From Pomphorhynchus laevis (Eukaryota; Acanthocephala; Palaeacanthocephala; Echinorhynchida; Pomphorhynchidae): DNA of 64,000 nt. The translations under genes and the position numbers were made by a program. The notes below the pieces were generated by a model. That model was not told where the DNA came from, searched no databases, and worked only from the letters and a program-made list of their open reading frames with translations. The stretch is from NCBI GenBank assembly GCA_012934845.2, contig WNNJ02001142.1:162572-226571 (forward strand). Reading direction: 5' to 3'. Positions 46,278-59,615 of this stretch are shown here, piece after piece; position 1 is the stretch's first letter; the number at the start of each line of letters is the position of its first letter.

Positions 46278-47011
46278 ATTGAAAAACTCAATTTAAAAAT
46301 AAAAAGATCAAACGACAAGTCCCATAGCGGGCTAAATTATAAAATAATTGGTTTTCATTTCCATTCTCTATTTAATGAATAGCTGGTATGCTGCAATTAT
46401 TTACCCGGAAACTCGACAGCCAGGATAATCTGATATTCTATGAACAGTATCGACCAACCTCTCAAACTTATGCGAACAGTATCGCATAACCTCTCAAATT
46501 CTCACACTTGCATGTCAAATCAAATTCCGGCACAACCCTCCTTATCTAGATCTTCCTGATAGCGCATCCTATATGACGACTGGTCTCTCCCTAAGAAGTC
46601 ATCGCTCCTACTCGCTTTTCGTCCCCCGTCACAACGGTAATCACGGATATCGTGCGTTCAACATCGCTGCACCACGCCTTTGGAACAAACTTCCTCGTGA
46701 CACAAAATAATTGACGTCGCTTAAACACTTCAAAACTTCCTTGATCGCCATACTTCTTGCAAACGAACTAAAATAACACTTTCAGCCGCAATCAATTCAA
46801 TAACTCTACATACAAGTTCAAACATTCATCGGACGTAATCTTGTCTTTTAATTTTTATAGTGGGCCTGTAAGTGGTTCTATTCACCACAAAGGCCACTCT
46901 AAATAAATCCTATTCTATATGCAAATGGAAGTAGCACGGTCAAGCGTAAAGCCCGCTTTAATATACATAGACACTGCATAAGTTCGATTTTGTTGTTTAA
47001 CTGATTGTAAT
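46278..47011. repeat. repeat unit interrupted by a LINE 3' end
   Basis: The sequence caagtcccatagcgggc, then a-rich, then tttccattctc at 46,278-46,375 and gcataagttcgattttgttg at 46,975-47,011 match one continuous stretch at 47,567-47,702. The extra 600 bp between them in this copy contains the LINE fragment. Confidence 0.7.
46400..46973 (+). pseudogene. CR1/L2-like LINE 3' end, second family
   Basis: Plus frames give MTTGLSLRSHRSYSLFV, PRHNGNHGYRAFNIAAPRL and WNKLPRDTK, then LKHFKTSLIAILLANELK and a stop. This is the standard C terminus (VPRxxxxxGxRaFxxAAPxLWNxLP). The tail gtaagtggttctattcacca is followed by ctctaaataaatcctattct. It differs from the 45.3 kb family in sequence. Confidence 0.7.
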
Positions 47012-47029
47012 TGGGCTATATGTTTCAGG

Positions 47030-47435
47030 ACGGATATGGTGCATGGACGAGGACCACCCGAAACTGAGTAAATAAGGGTCGCGAACTTCTATTGAGGTCG
47101 ACTATTATTCCTTCATATTTCGATCTTTTGCGATTTTCATTGCCCTTAAATGCTGACGTTACAGATGTGGAGTACGATGCAGCAAAGCTATTGAATATGG
47201 CGAAGTAGAAAAAACGTCCGCTTAAATCGATCTCCATATAATCCATTGCACACAATATCGAGCCTCGCTTTTCTTTCGCGAGTGATTGTCGGATATTCGA
47301 ACATCAAAATCTCGCTAATATTCTGCAAATGCTACGTTGTTGGTCACTTTTTCTCGTTTACCAGCCACAACCTCCCTTATTGTGTTATGGCGGACAATTC
47401 GCAGTCCCCCACCCTTACACGACAATAAATGTTAT
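47030..47435 (-). pseudogene. RT-element family Y C-terminal fragment, copy 1
   Basis: Minus strand from 47.43 kb: RIVRHNTIREVVAG, then (frame change) ARLDIVCNGLYGDRFKRTFF and IFNSFAASYSTSVTSAF, then NENRKRSKYEGIIVD. It parallels copy 2 at 49.1-49.6 kb. Stops and frameshifts throughout. Confidence 0.55.
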
Positions 47436-47566
47436 AAAAAAGGACTATCGTTGCACACACAATTTGATGACAAGTTTTCTAGATCCTAACCATATCTGGT
47501 AGCTATGTTGTCAAGAAATTTGCTTGGCGTTTTTCAAATAACTTATTTTTAAATAGAATAGTGATT

Positions 47567-47702
47567 TATCAAAAAATTCGATTTAAAAATAAAAAGCTCA
47601 AAAGGCAAGTCCCATAGCGGGCAAAATTTTAAAAAAATTGGTTGATGTTTCCATTCTCCATTGAAGCATAAGTTCAATTTTGCTGTTTAACTTATTGTTA
47701 AA
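47567..47702. repeat. uninterrupted partner of the 46.28-47.01 kb repeat
   Basis: See the interrupted copy: caagtcccatagcgggc at about 47,605 and gcataagttcaattttgctg at about 47,667, here only about 60 bp apart. Confidence 0.75.
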
Positions 47703-49114
47703 ATAAATATACAAAAAAATCACAATTATACAATTCAAAATGGTAAGTTAACGCGGTTGATGTAAAAAAGAACGAAATACTTACAGTAAAGTAAACCAAC
47801 AATACTATTAAAGTTTTTGAATATTAGTAAGTGTACATTTATATAAATAATTTTAAATCCAAGAATTATTACTGAAAAAATTAAAATGCCTATCAATGTG
47901 CATTCGTTGCCTGCGATCTGCCTGGAACCGTACATCGAATTAATAATAAGACGCTATTGATATACGAACTGAAAAATTAATTTGTTTTGTTAAAATTAAA
48001 TTGTTTTGTAAAAAACGTTTATTAATTCTTGTATATTTAAGATTTTTACGAAGATTTTTCAGTGCTGGTTTTACTTTTTAAACACAAGCGCAACCTGCGA
48101 CTTTTGATAGTTTTACTATTTGAATTGAGCAGATATAAAATTTTGGCAATCAAATGAATTCGCTAACCTGCAAGAAGTCTTAAAATTCGAATTTACGCTG
48201 TCATAATGTACAGGAGAAATTAGAACAATGAAATAACGACGTATCCTTTATTACAAGCCTCACATATTCTCTATATACATACACTGTGACCTAATTCTAA
48301 TGTTACGGATTTTTACATAAATTTCAAGATAGCGAAGCGATCTTTTTTCTGTCTGGTCATTGAAAGCTTCAACGTTGCCTTTTCATCGGTATATTGTGTA
48401 GCAAACGTGTAACTACTATCTATTTTTATATTGCACAGAGAATATCTACTTTCAGACCAGCAATTATTAATGGCCAGACAGCTCTTTGGGAAGAGAACAC
48501 AGCAATAATCACAGACATGCGCAAAGAATACAATAAAGGATAGAATAAAGGATATCAGTGAAATTGAAATTTAACTCGAAAGGGGCTTATGCATCAAAAC
48601 TGCAGATTTATTTAAATGACAATTCGTGCAAAATAGCACAAATGTATAACGGCCTTTACTAAAATGAAGCATACATTGGTTAATTATCTTTTGACTTAGA
48701 TACTTTATCGACCTGTCATTTTATGTGGAGATCTATTGTGCCAACTTCATTAGAATGATGTTAGAGACAGCCGCACCTGTCTCTAACAATACTATTTCAG
48801 CACATTAATCTGGTCGAAGAATGTACATAAAGCGTAGAGCAATGGTGCATTACATCATGTAAAGAAAGAATATATTTATTAGTCAAAAAAATAAAAACAC
48901 AAAGTTACAAACGTCTCCTAGCGAGCAACAATCATTAAAATCAGCTAAATTTCGCAATCGATATTTCAATGACTTAAATAACTCATTGCTAAAGCAAGTC
49001 TCTCGAAGTGGTCGACATAGCGTTCCGCGTTATCCGTATTTGAGCTTGGACGTCCTCCGATGTTACAATGGGTAAATGTCGCGCGAATCGGGGAGCTCGC
49101 AAACACATGGAGAC
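47703..49114. other. spacer without supported genes
   Basis: Mixed AT-rich sequence. No frame longer than 66 codons, no repeat family found elsewhere in the window, and no motif that I could name. Confidence 0.5.
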
Positions 49115-50260
49115 TGCCCTAGCAAGGGAGAGGTTTATTTTCGTTCGCAATCAGGCCACAGAATCCGCGTATTGGGCTTCCTTTTTCGTTTGGCTTCCGC
49201 GCAATCGTCTTGATCATGGCATCCGCTGATGGTCCGATCCCACCTGTCGCGGGTATAACTATCAGACAGAATGTACTGTTGTCCACCTCCTTTATTCGCT
49301 CTTCGTATTTGTTGCGTTTTCGCGTCTCGTGATACTCAAAGCAAGATGATACGGATTTTGACTTGTATGATGGAGCATTGCTGTTAAAAATATAAACGTT
49401 CGCTCCATCCTGCCGCCAAAGAGGCCGCAACATACGATATCCGGGCATGCGTCTGGATTTCTTGTAGTTGTGACCCGTTGGAAAGAAATTGATTAAGGTA
49501 CTGGTTCCGGCTGAGGTTCAAGTCCCACTCCATTGCATACAATTGTCAATGTGTCAGCCACTATGCCGCGAATCTCGTTGTGTCGGATAATAGGCCGGAC
49601 ACCCCTTTTACATGATAGAGCATTTTTCATGTTCTGATTGTCGCTACAAATACAGTTTTTCGCCATACCTGTTGGGGTCCAGTTGTAGCGAGCAGCTGGA
49701 TCATCCCAAAACTCTCTCGACGTAAGATGAAGCCCTGTTGTTCTAGTGGTCGTATTGTAAGCCAGCTTTATGCACCCTTTAAAGCAGCAAACTGTAGGTG
49801 TATATACGTGCTTTCTGTATAAAATCCGTTTATCTCATTTAGTTTATCGGTGTGGCACTTGTTGTTAATGTCCTTAATGTTGTTGCTGTCATCATCTGCT
49901 TAGTATGTCTTTTGACTAGATCCGTAGTATCATCGTATGCTTTGCACAGCATTTTAGAGGCCATATATTGATGTTCTGTTTCCTTTACCGGATTCATCAT
50001 CCCAAGACCGCTCATATGTGGTGGAAGAGAGTATATTGATTTGAGGATCGATGAAGTGGAATGATCAAATGTTTTAGACGCAAATACATCGAAGATATCA
50101 TTACCTAGCGGTTTAAACCAATCAGGAGAGCATGTCGTTGTACGTAAAAGGTGAACCCACTTATACTGAAAGGCATGAACATAGGCCGCATAGGCGGAGT
50201 GAGCATCAACGTCCAATATAGTACACATCTTTGATACGATATTCTGTCATCGACCAGTAG
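49115..50260 (-). pseudogene. RT-element family Y C-terminal region, copy 2
   Basis: Minus, 5' to 3': AAYVHAFQYKWVHLLRTTT, WFKPLGNDIF, IYSLPPHMSGLGMMNPVKE and MASKMLCKAYDDTTDLVK (50,228-49,839); IIRHNEIRGIVADTLTIVC and GVGLEP (about 49.6-49.5 kb); PDIVCCGLFGGRMERTFIF; FNSNAPSYKSKSVSSCF, HETRKRNKYEERIKEVDN and TGGIGPSADAM (49,448-49,119). I recall this order of blocks from the C-terminal half of reverse-transcriptase retroelement proteins common in cnidarian and other invertebrate genomes. No RT core is left here. Confidence 0.65.
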
Positions 50261-50398
50261 CGCACGTCACTTGCTCTTCAACGAAGTCAGTGGAACCCAT
50301 GGGTGCTCTAAGCAGCATCACACCGCGTTTGAACATCGAGACATTCGTTTTTGCTTTAATTATATTATTATTCACTCATTTTATGGTTAAAGAATAAC

Positions 50399-50715
50399 TT
50401 GTCTTTATAACTTGTCGTTTTTACAATTCGTCTTTATAACTTGTCTTTACCATTCACCTTTACAACTCGTCTTTATAACTCGTCTTTATAACCCGTCTTT
50501 ATAACTCGTCTTTATAAATCGTCTTTATAACTCGTCTTTATAACTCGTATTTGTAACTCGTCTTTATAACTCGTCTTTATAACTCGTCTTTATAACTCGT
50601 CTTTATAACTCGTCTTTATAACTCGTCTTTATAACTCGTATTTATAACTCGTATTTATAACTCGTATTTTAACTCGTATTTATAACTCGTATTTTAACTC
50701 GTCTTTATAACTCGT
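50399..50715. repeat. 13-bp minisatellite
   Basis: About 24 units of actcgtctttata with variants (gta for gtc; cccgtc; lost a). Two tandem 50-bp copies of aaagatcctattcattttt type sequence follow at 50,718-50,818. Confidence 0.95.
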
Positions 50716-51219
50716 CAAAGATCCTATTCATTTTTATATGAAAAACAAGTTTAATCGATAATGTTGAGACAAAGATCCTATTCATTTTTTATGAAAAACA
50801 AGTTTAATCGATAATGTTATGAAAATGTTATTATAAATATGTAATTTTGACCATTAACATATTTTTAATTTTGTGTTTATAAATATAAATTATATAAAAT
50901 TTTAATAATTATATATTATTTATAATTGTAAAAAAATATAATTGTATTTATAAAAAATGTAAACATAATATTTAAAAATCATCCTCAGATGTCTATAAAA
51001 TACCCTATTTTTAAATATCATACGATGATGGCAGTAGCTGTCGAAATATCGTGTTTTAATTTTTTCAATAATTCAATAATTGTTTGTTGAATCCATTTAA
51101 GTTTTACCAATATACGAGAAAATACATTTTAATAGTTGTTTTCAATTCAAAAAATATTTATCAATAAAAAATCAATTTTATATATTTTACAATATTTGCA
51201 ATTAATTGAAATAATATAT

Positions 51220-52440
51220 CCGTAAATTAAAGAATATCTATAAATGATCAGATATGGCGATTAACACATATTTTGTTTTTTAATCTATGAGTTTGAAACT
51301 AAAATTAGCCGTTTAAAAAAGTATTCTCGGATTTCAAATACACGGCTTGTCGGATATTTAGTGTTTAAGTAAACAAGTATTTGACGATTGAAAATAAACA
51401 TAAATTTGTAATTTAGCTATTTTATTACAAATTTTTTAAAAGTATATCCAAATCACGAATATATGCAAATCTATATTTTCAATAAACATATTTTGATTTT
51501 TGAGCTCTGAGTTTGAAACTAAAATCAGCCGTTTAAAAATACTACTTGGCTTAAAAATACTGGGTTTGCGGGAAATTAATCGTTTAATTGAACAAATGCT
51601 TGATGAAAAAACATGAATTGTAATTTAGCTATTTTATTACATTATATCTAAAAGTATCATCTAATCGCGAAGAGCCCAAAAAGCATATTTTTGATACACA
51701 TATTTTGTTTTCGAGACGTGGGTTTGAAACTAAAACTAGTCGTTGTAAAATGATTGTCGATTTTGAAATAATAGGCTTGCCGGATATTAAGTGTTTGATG
51801 TAACAGATTATTGACGATTAAAAAACAGCATTGAATTGAACTATTTTGTTTATTACATTTTATAGCTAAGGATAAAACCTAATCATGAATAGCTTAAAAA
51901 GGTTTTTGATAGACGTATTTTGATTTTTGAGCTTTGAGTTTTAAACTAAAATTAGCCGTTTTAAAAGTATTTTCGGGAATTTCAAATAACCGACTTGTCG
52001 GATATTTATTTAATAAAAATAAAATTATTTAAAATTATTTAACAATAAATTTAACATAAAAGTTTAACATACACAATAAATTGAAAAGATGCTATCCCTA
52101 AAATACACAGCATATTATCCCTAAACATATTTTTTGAGCCCTCAGCTTGAAACTGAAACTAGCGTTTTAAAAGGCTTTTTGGCTTTCAAATAATGGGCTT
52201 GCATTAAGTGTTTAATTTAACAAATGCTTGATGATAAAAAAACATGAATTGTAATTTAGCTGTTTTATTACATTTTATATATAAGAGTATCATCCAATCG
52301 CTAGGAGCTCAAAAAGCACATTTTCGATAAATATATTTTGTTTTTGAACACCGAGTATGAAACTAAAATTTACATTTTTGAAAGTCTTTTTATCTTTCAA
52401 CTACCGGCTTGGCGAATATTTCTATTTAAAAAAAATACTT
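51220..52440. repeat. degenerate about 212-bp tandem array, six units
   Basis: The landmark gagtttgaaactaaaatcagccg recurs at about 51,288, 51,507, 51,720, 51,935, 52,143 and 52,354. Other words keep the same spacing: catgaattgtaatttagct, attttattacatttta and ggcttgccggatatta. Units are strongly diverged, so this is an old satellite. Confidence 0.75.
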
Positions 52441-52888
52441 TATGATTAAGAGTTAACTTATAGAAATTAGAATTAAACGAATATCCAAATAAATAGAATC
52501 AACTTTGTACCGTAAGTTCATGAACATAAGCAACTCCACACATTTCTCCGACAAACGGATAAAAGCGGATATCGCTAAAAATATGTTAAATCGTGCATGT
52601 CGATCATGCAGCAATTATCGACTATTACACAGTATATTCAATAAAAATACTATCTTAAAAAGGCGATATCCCTCAAATACACAGGATTAATAAAGAATAG
52701 AACATTAAATAACCTGTTAACATAATGTTGCAACAATATTAAGTAAGTTTTATTTTGCTTAGTTATCTTCACACTCAAATGCATTTCGACATAATATCCT
52801 TTTAAAAGTCGATAGTGCATAAACAAATAATTTGACTATTAAATGTTTTTAATGTACAAAAGACAAGCTGCCAACCCTGCAGAGATAT

Positions 52889-53045
52889 ACTTTAGTTTAC
52901 GAATTCAAATATTCTTCATCATGCGAAAATACCTACATTAGAAGCGCATTTCATAGGATGGGATGCAGCTTTAGTTTACGAATTCAAATATTCTTCATCA
53001 TGCGAAAATACCTACATTAGAAGCGCATTTCATAGGATGGGATGC
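52889..53045. repeat. 79-bp tandem duplication
   Basis: The unit runs from tttagtttacgaattcaaat to ttcataggatgggatgc. Two essentially identical copies, so the duplication is recent. Confidence 0.95.
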
Positions 53046-54167
53046 TGAATTACCGAACAGTAGAATGTACTTGTCATGATATTGAAGCAACTTCCACAAT
53101 ACAGCTCGTGTGTTAAAAGCAATCTATAATTGCATATTTTAGTCAATGCACATAAATTTTGGATCCTGAAGCTCAACAGAGAATTGAGCGGTTACCCGTT
53201 ACTTATTTAAAATAAACTACATTAATTTATATTTTTTTCTAGTTAATGTCAATTTTGACATATTTTTCTGATGATAGCGATAAGCCGAAATTTTGTCAAT
53301 TAATAAGAAAAAATATTAACAATCTGTTATATGTATCGATTAATTTTTATCAATTAATCGATTAATCAATTAGTATAATGCATTATTAACGCATCCCTGA
53401 CTATATTCGTTGCAATATGTTCATGAGAATATACTAAGTTCTTTGGATCGACAAAAGTTCTTTGTCGACAGTATTTTTTAAACACTTTCTCTTTTATATT
53501 GAAATATAGCATGCATATCATATTAATTTAATGAAAATGCTTGAATTTAATTATAGTATATTCAAGTATATCGCGAATTTAAATTCAAGTAGTATATCGA
53601 GTATAATAATATCATTTTATAAAATAACTTTATAAATTTAATATTTTAACCCACATTTGTTTTTCATATCCTCAAAAAGGGATTCAAGATATAAAATTAA
53701 ATACGAATACTTTATCAACTTTATATAATATTATAAAATAATTACTCAAATAATATAAATTGGATTACTAATTCATATTTTTAAAATATGAATTATTAGA
53801 ATTGTTATTATAATTGTTTCTATAATTGTGTCATGAAGCGAATTATTTAAATAAAATTCAAGCGACAATACAAGAATAAACTGTTCAATTTCGAATAAAT
53901 TCTATTGTTTATTTCTGCCACATTAGAATCTGTCGAATTTGCAAATGAATCGTGTACATTCGTTGCAACACCAACTAAAATGGAAATAAAGCAAAAGTAT
54001 TTTAGTCAAAAAGTTCATTTTTTAAACATTTAAAGTTTAATTTACAGTATTAAAATAAATTTCAAATTTGTCTACTAAAATGTAGATTTTAGAAAAACTT
54101 CAAACTTTAATTGAAAATTTTGCAAAATTTAACGTTTTATAAAAGCTGGGACAGCCGAATCTCAGTC

Positions 54168-54829
54168 AGAACGGTTATGAAGAATAAATATACAAGTAAT
54201 ACATAGGGATTTCGAAAACGATACATATTTAGATACTGAAACATAAATTTTGATACAAATTGTACATTAATCAACAAATAGCGTTCGCATTAATGTAGTT
54301 TGCAATCGAGATGACATGGAAGAATAAATAATGAAGTTGGTCAATTCAGTCATACGTCATGTTCGATGCGTAACAAAGAAACGAATCTGAAAGTTAGGAA
54401 GGAAGAATGCTTATAAAATAAGCATTAATAACTATAATCAAAATGATACATTTTGTAGAAGATAATGGATTGTAGAAAAATAATATACGGATATATAAAA
54501 ATAATATAGAACGGTTATGAAGAATAAATATACAAGTAATACATAGGGATTTCGAAAACGATACATATTTAGATACTGAAACATAAATTTTGATACAAAT
54601 TGTACATTGATCAACACATAGCGTTCGCATTAATGTAGTATGCAATCGAGATGACATGGGAGAATAAATAATGAAGTTGGTCAATTTCAGTCATACGTCA
54701 TGTTCGATGCGTAACAAAGAAACGAATCTGAAAGTTAGGAAGGAAGAATGCTTATAAAATAAGCATTAATAACTATAATCAAAATGATACATTTTGTAGA
54801 AGATAATGGATTGTAGAAAAATAATATAC
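54168..54829. repeat. 340-bp tandem duplication
   Basis: Copies begin agaacggttatgaagaataa at 54,169 and 54,509 and end attgtagaaaaataatatac. They differ at only a few sites (for example catggaagaa/catgggagaa; tcaattcag/tcaatttcag). Confidence 0.95.
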
Positions 54830-54869
54830 TATTTTACTTATTGAACGTTTGAATAAATTTTAGGTATAT

Positions 54870-55860
54870 TTTTACAAAATCATATCCTCTTTGTTGTTTC
54901 CTGCAGCATCTAATAACTGAAATGTTTTGTATTCATACTTTTGTGTCCACAAAATAAAAATTATTCTTTTTTGCATCTAGAAATGCTCAGAATAGAAAAA
55001 TAAACGTAGTCTCAATTTAAATACTTTGTCTAATACTGAGTGAGTGATCAAGTTATGTTTGTTACTATTTAAAAAATACATTTACCTGTGGTGTATTGTT
55101 CAGCATCTGGAAACTAAATTGTGTTGTATTCGATAAACTGGTTGTGTTCACAAAATTAAATTTGTCTTTCCAACAGATGCTGTAAGAAACAACATAAGTA
55201 ATATCTTTTGTAAAAGTTTTCTCAAAATTAATGTTCAATCAGTATTATACTAATATTTAAATTGAGTACATTAATTTTGCTATCTGCACATTACTTGATG
55301 AGAATAAAACTTTTATTTTGTAGACACAATTCGTACGAATACAACTCAATTACCAGATGATGCTAGAAATAACACAGATCATATATTTTGTAATAATATT
55401 CTCAAGATTAATTCAAAAGTTTTATCGGAACCGTATTTATTTTGCTCTTTGCGAATTTATTAATGCAAATAAAAACTTATTTTGTAGACACGACCAGTAT
55501 GAATGCAACCAGCACGAATACAATTAGAATATCCTGATTGTACTCGTATTAATTTGAGTTGTCGTTGTATTCGTACCAATTGTGTCTACAAATAAAAGTT
55601 TTATTTGTATCAAAAAAATGTTCAGAATAAAAAATAAAAGTATTTTAAGTTTAAATACTGTTCAAATTTTGATTGAACGTGCCGGTTGAGTTCCTACTGG
55701 TTGTACTCGTACTGTGTATATAGGAAGTACAATTTGTATGTAAACTGGTTGTGTGTATAAAATAATTTTTTATTGTATTGAAAAATATGCTGAATAGCAA
55801 AATAAATATAGTCTCAATTTAAATACTTTTTTAATACTGAATGAACGGTCAAATTATTTT
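54870..55860. repeat. cluster of diverged MITE-like elements
   Basis: Inverted pair at about 55,302-55,352 and 55,556-55,606 sharing aataaaacttttattt(t)g, tagacacaatt and gtacgaatacaac. The words ctcaatttaaatactttg and cagaatagaaaaataaa recur at about 54,985, 55,625 and 55,790. Variants of ttgtgtt(c)acaaaat occur throughout. Several copies of one short element appear nested. Confidence 0.55.
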
Positions 55861-58145
55861 CATAATATTTTAAAATGAATATTGTTTTTGATTGGCTCCG
55901 TTTCTTTCAGCACTACAAAAGAAAGAAATTTAGTTTGAATGCTTAATTTGCGGTATTGAAAGAAGACAAATTAAAAAAGCGTGTTCATAAATTTTGTAAT
56001 TTTTTTTAAAAAACATCGTTAGTAATTGTCAACATAAAAATTATCATGTTTGTAATTATGTTACCTATCGTTTTTGTGTTTAACCGCATGTTTGTTTATC
56101 CTTTCTTAGATATCGCTATCCTGAAGAAACTTTACGTTGTGTATATGTTTCAAACGTAATGTGCTCATTGATCAATTGAATGTTCACTAAACCTTACCTT
56201 GTTTATTTTTAGAATACTTCAAATATATTATATTTGAACAAAAAAATTTTGAGATGCTAACTTAATGTTTTAACTGACAAAAAATGCCTAATAGTAACGG
56301 AGAGAATTATTTTTAAATACACAGTCCGCTTTTCGGCTTGGAAAGTTCTGTAACTTTTGTAACACACCTGGTCCATATACTAGTTCCTGTGCTTAACGAT
56401 TTTGTTATTTCACATTAATAATGATTATACAATTGTATACAATATGCTGGTTCACTTTGTTTTTTATATTCCGTTATATATTTATTTCTTAATAAATAGT
56501 TTCTTATAGTATTTTCTTATATTTCTTATATTATTTTTTATATTTTTTTAATTATTCGCAAAGTGATTGTCTCTTTGTGATATTTACAATTTAAGAAAAT
56601 TACCACGAAAGTATATTATTTGTAAGATTTGAGTATGTCATATGGGGGATACACTATCTACTAGAAAACTCGAGCTTGTAGAAAATCGGTAAATTGTAAT
56701 AAGATATAAATTTATGTAATAAATTATACTCAGGAATGCTAGAATTTTTCTATTGCTTAAAGAGGGGTAATATTTCAAGATATTATCGAATACTACTAAT
56801 AATTAATATGATAAGTATAGAAATGTTTCTCAAACTAAACTAAAACAACTAAACCATTTGAGGATATTCTAACGTGTAAAATTTATTGTCAAAATGTAAT
56901 TTAAGAGTTTTTATTTCACTACATTCTACAAGTACATCACTAACTGCTGACCATGTATACTTAGTATATCGAATATATTAGTATATATATTAGTATAATA
57001 TTAGTATATCGAATATACTAATATTCGATATTGTTTTGACTGTAGAAAAATTTTATGGGTTTTGCAACACTGACTGTATAACAGTTACCTATACCTTAAT
57101 TTAAGTGTTACTCAGTGTTATTTTATATTAAGTGTTCGAGAGTTTCAAATCTATCGTGTACAAAGTGTGCGAAACTTAGAAAGAATAACTCAAATTCATT
57201 GCGTTCACAAATTGTATTCTAGGTAAATTTCGAATAATCATTGAAAAGTCTTGCCAACATTATTTTGTCAATAATTTATAATGACAAATAAATTAATTAG
57301 CGCCAGAGGATAACTACTTAAAGATAAAAATTACAATTTAATTCACTATAGATTAAAGTTTTCTATTTGTTTTTAGTGCCAAATGGATAGTTCTGATTTT
57401 ATATATAGTTTTGAGCTGTCGTGGCATTGTTTTATTTTCATTCGTTTTATTTAAAAGTTTCATTTGCTTCATGAAATTTGCAGAAAATTAATTCAAATTC
57501 AATATTCAGTTCTAACACTGTATTAAAGTTTGACTTTATTTTGCAAAAGCATACTTTCGAGAAATATTACTTCATCAGATTGTCCCTTTTATAATTCATT
57601 GTCATAATCTGGCTTTTAAGATCGATATTGCCCCTGTTATATTTTATTAGAAGTTATTGGTCGAAAATTTAAATATCTTTCGACAGTACGAAATTGTGGG
57701 TAGAGCTGCTTTACTGCAATTCTTTAGATTTCGTCTTCATAATCATTTACCCCGAGAAGTAAGATAGCCGAACAACTCTAGCTTAAACGCATCATATTTT
57801 CAAAAGGGATATTTACGAGCTTACACTTAACCAAATAGTTTGTTAAGACAGTAAATTCGATGAAACTTTTATATTTACTGATAATATTCCACGCCATTTC
57901 AATAATTACCGGCATTCATTTGGAAATGCATTCTTTATTTGCATCTTTGGATTAGCCACTTCGAACAGAAACAAATGTACCTTCATTGATAAAGTTACTG
58001 GAATCAACTATAGTCAGCCCTGATCGATAATTAAATAATTATTTTTCAAAAGTGTCAATTATGTGTTCTGTGTCAATAGCATTACTGACACAAATATTTA
58101 CGTGCCATTAAACGATTGTAGCTGATAATGGCAAATCTGAATTTT
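55861..58145. other. spacer without supported genes
   Basis: AT-rich, no long open frame on either strand, no recognisable domain. A small (tagtatat)n patch lies at 56,960-57,025. Confidence 0.5.
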
Positions 58146-59168
58146 CTCTAATTTAATTTTATAATCTTAATTTAATACATGCAATAATCTTATCAAATAT
58201 ATTTATAATAATCTTAGTTATTCAATTAATATTTAATTAATTTATTTTTATTAAATTTATCCAAATATATTTATAATAATCTTAGCTATTAAATTAATAT
58301 TTAATAAATTAATTTTTAATTAATTAATTTTTCTCTAATTTAATTTTATAATCTTAATTTAATACAAACAATAATCTTATCAAATATATTTATAATAATC
58401 TTAGTTATTCAATTAATATTTAATTAATTTATTTTTATTAAATTTATCCAAATATATTTATAATAATCTTAGCTATTAAATTAATATTTAATAAATTAAT
58501 TTTTAATTAATTAATTTTTCTCTAATTTAATTTTATAATCTTAATTTAATACAAACAATAATCTTATCAAATATATTTATAATAATCTTAGTTATTCAAT
58601 TAATATTTTATTAATTTATTTTTATTAAATTTATCCAAATATATTTATAATAATCTTAGCTATTAAATTAATATTTAATAAATTAATTTTTAATTAATTA
58701 ATTTTTCTCTAATTTAATTTTATAATCTTAATTTAATACAAACAATAATCTTATCAAATATATTTATAATAATCTTAGTTATTCAATTAATATTTAATTA
58801 ATTTATTTTTATTAAATTTATCCAAATATATTTATAATAATCTTAGCTATTAAATTAATATTTAATAAATTAATTTTTAATTAATTAATTTTTCTCTAAT
58901 TTAATTTTATAATCTTAATTTAATACATGCAATAATCTTATCAAATATATTTATAATAATCTTAGTTATTCAATTAATATTTAATTAATTTATTTTTATT
59001 AAATTTATCCAAATATATTTATAATAATCTTAGCTATTAAATTAATATTTAATAAATTAATTTTTAATTAATTAATTTTTCTCTAATTTAATTTTATAAT
59101 CTTGATTTAATACATGCAATAATCTTATCAAATAAATTTATAATAATCTTAGTTATTCAATTAATATT
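58146..59168. repeat. 187-bp tandem repeat (satellite-like), 5.5 units
   Basis: Units start ctctaatttaattttataat at 58146, 58333, 58520, 58707, 58894 and 59081: every spacing is exactly 187 bp. Units differ by very few bases (acatgc/acaaac; one tttatta). Each unit holds internal half-repeats (tatttataataatcttagct against tatttataataatcttagtt) about 90 bp apart. Confidence 0.97.
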
Positions 59169-59615
59169 CAATTTATTTATCTTATTCATATATTATATTA
59201 TTATAGTAAAATACAAGGAACTTATTAGAATATTATAATAATCTAGTAATAATAAATAATTAATTATCTGTTAGAGCATTATAATATAATTATTTTTATT
59301 CTCTTTATAGTGTAATAAAATATATTCAACTTCATGTCGAGTTCATTATTTAGAAAGTTATTGCAGCGCTATAGTTCATCTGTTTTAGATACACTACTCA
59401 CGATCAGATTAAATTGTAATCAGTTGTTTCTAATAATTTTAAAAAAGAATTTTAATTGGTTAACAATATAACAGAGATTATTTAAATAATCATTAAATCA
59501 ATTAACATTAATTAATTTCAATTAGTATAATCAGACTTGCTTTTTAAAATCACCAGCTAATAATTTTTTGAAATTTTCGTTGCTTCTGTTCCTCGCTTCG
59601 TGTATAGTATCTCTG

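Noticed and set aside
49505-49545. tRNA-like word ggttcaagtcccactcc
   Set aside because: No acceptor or anticodon stem around it, and it lies inside the family Y protein-coding remnant.
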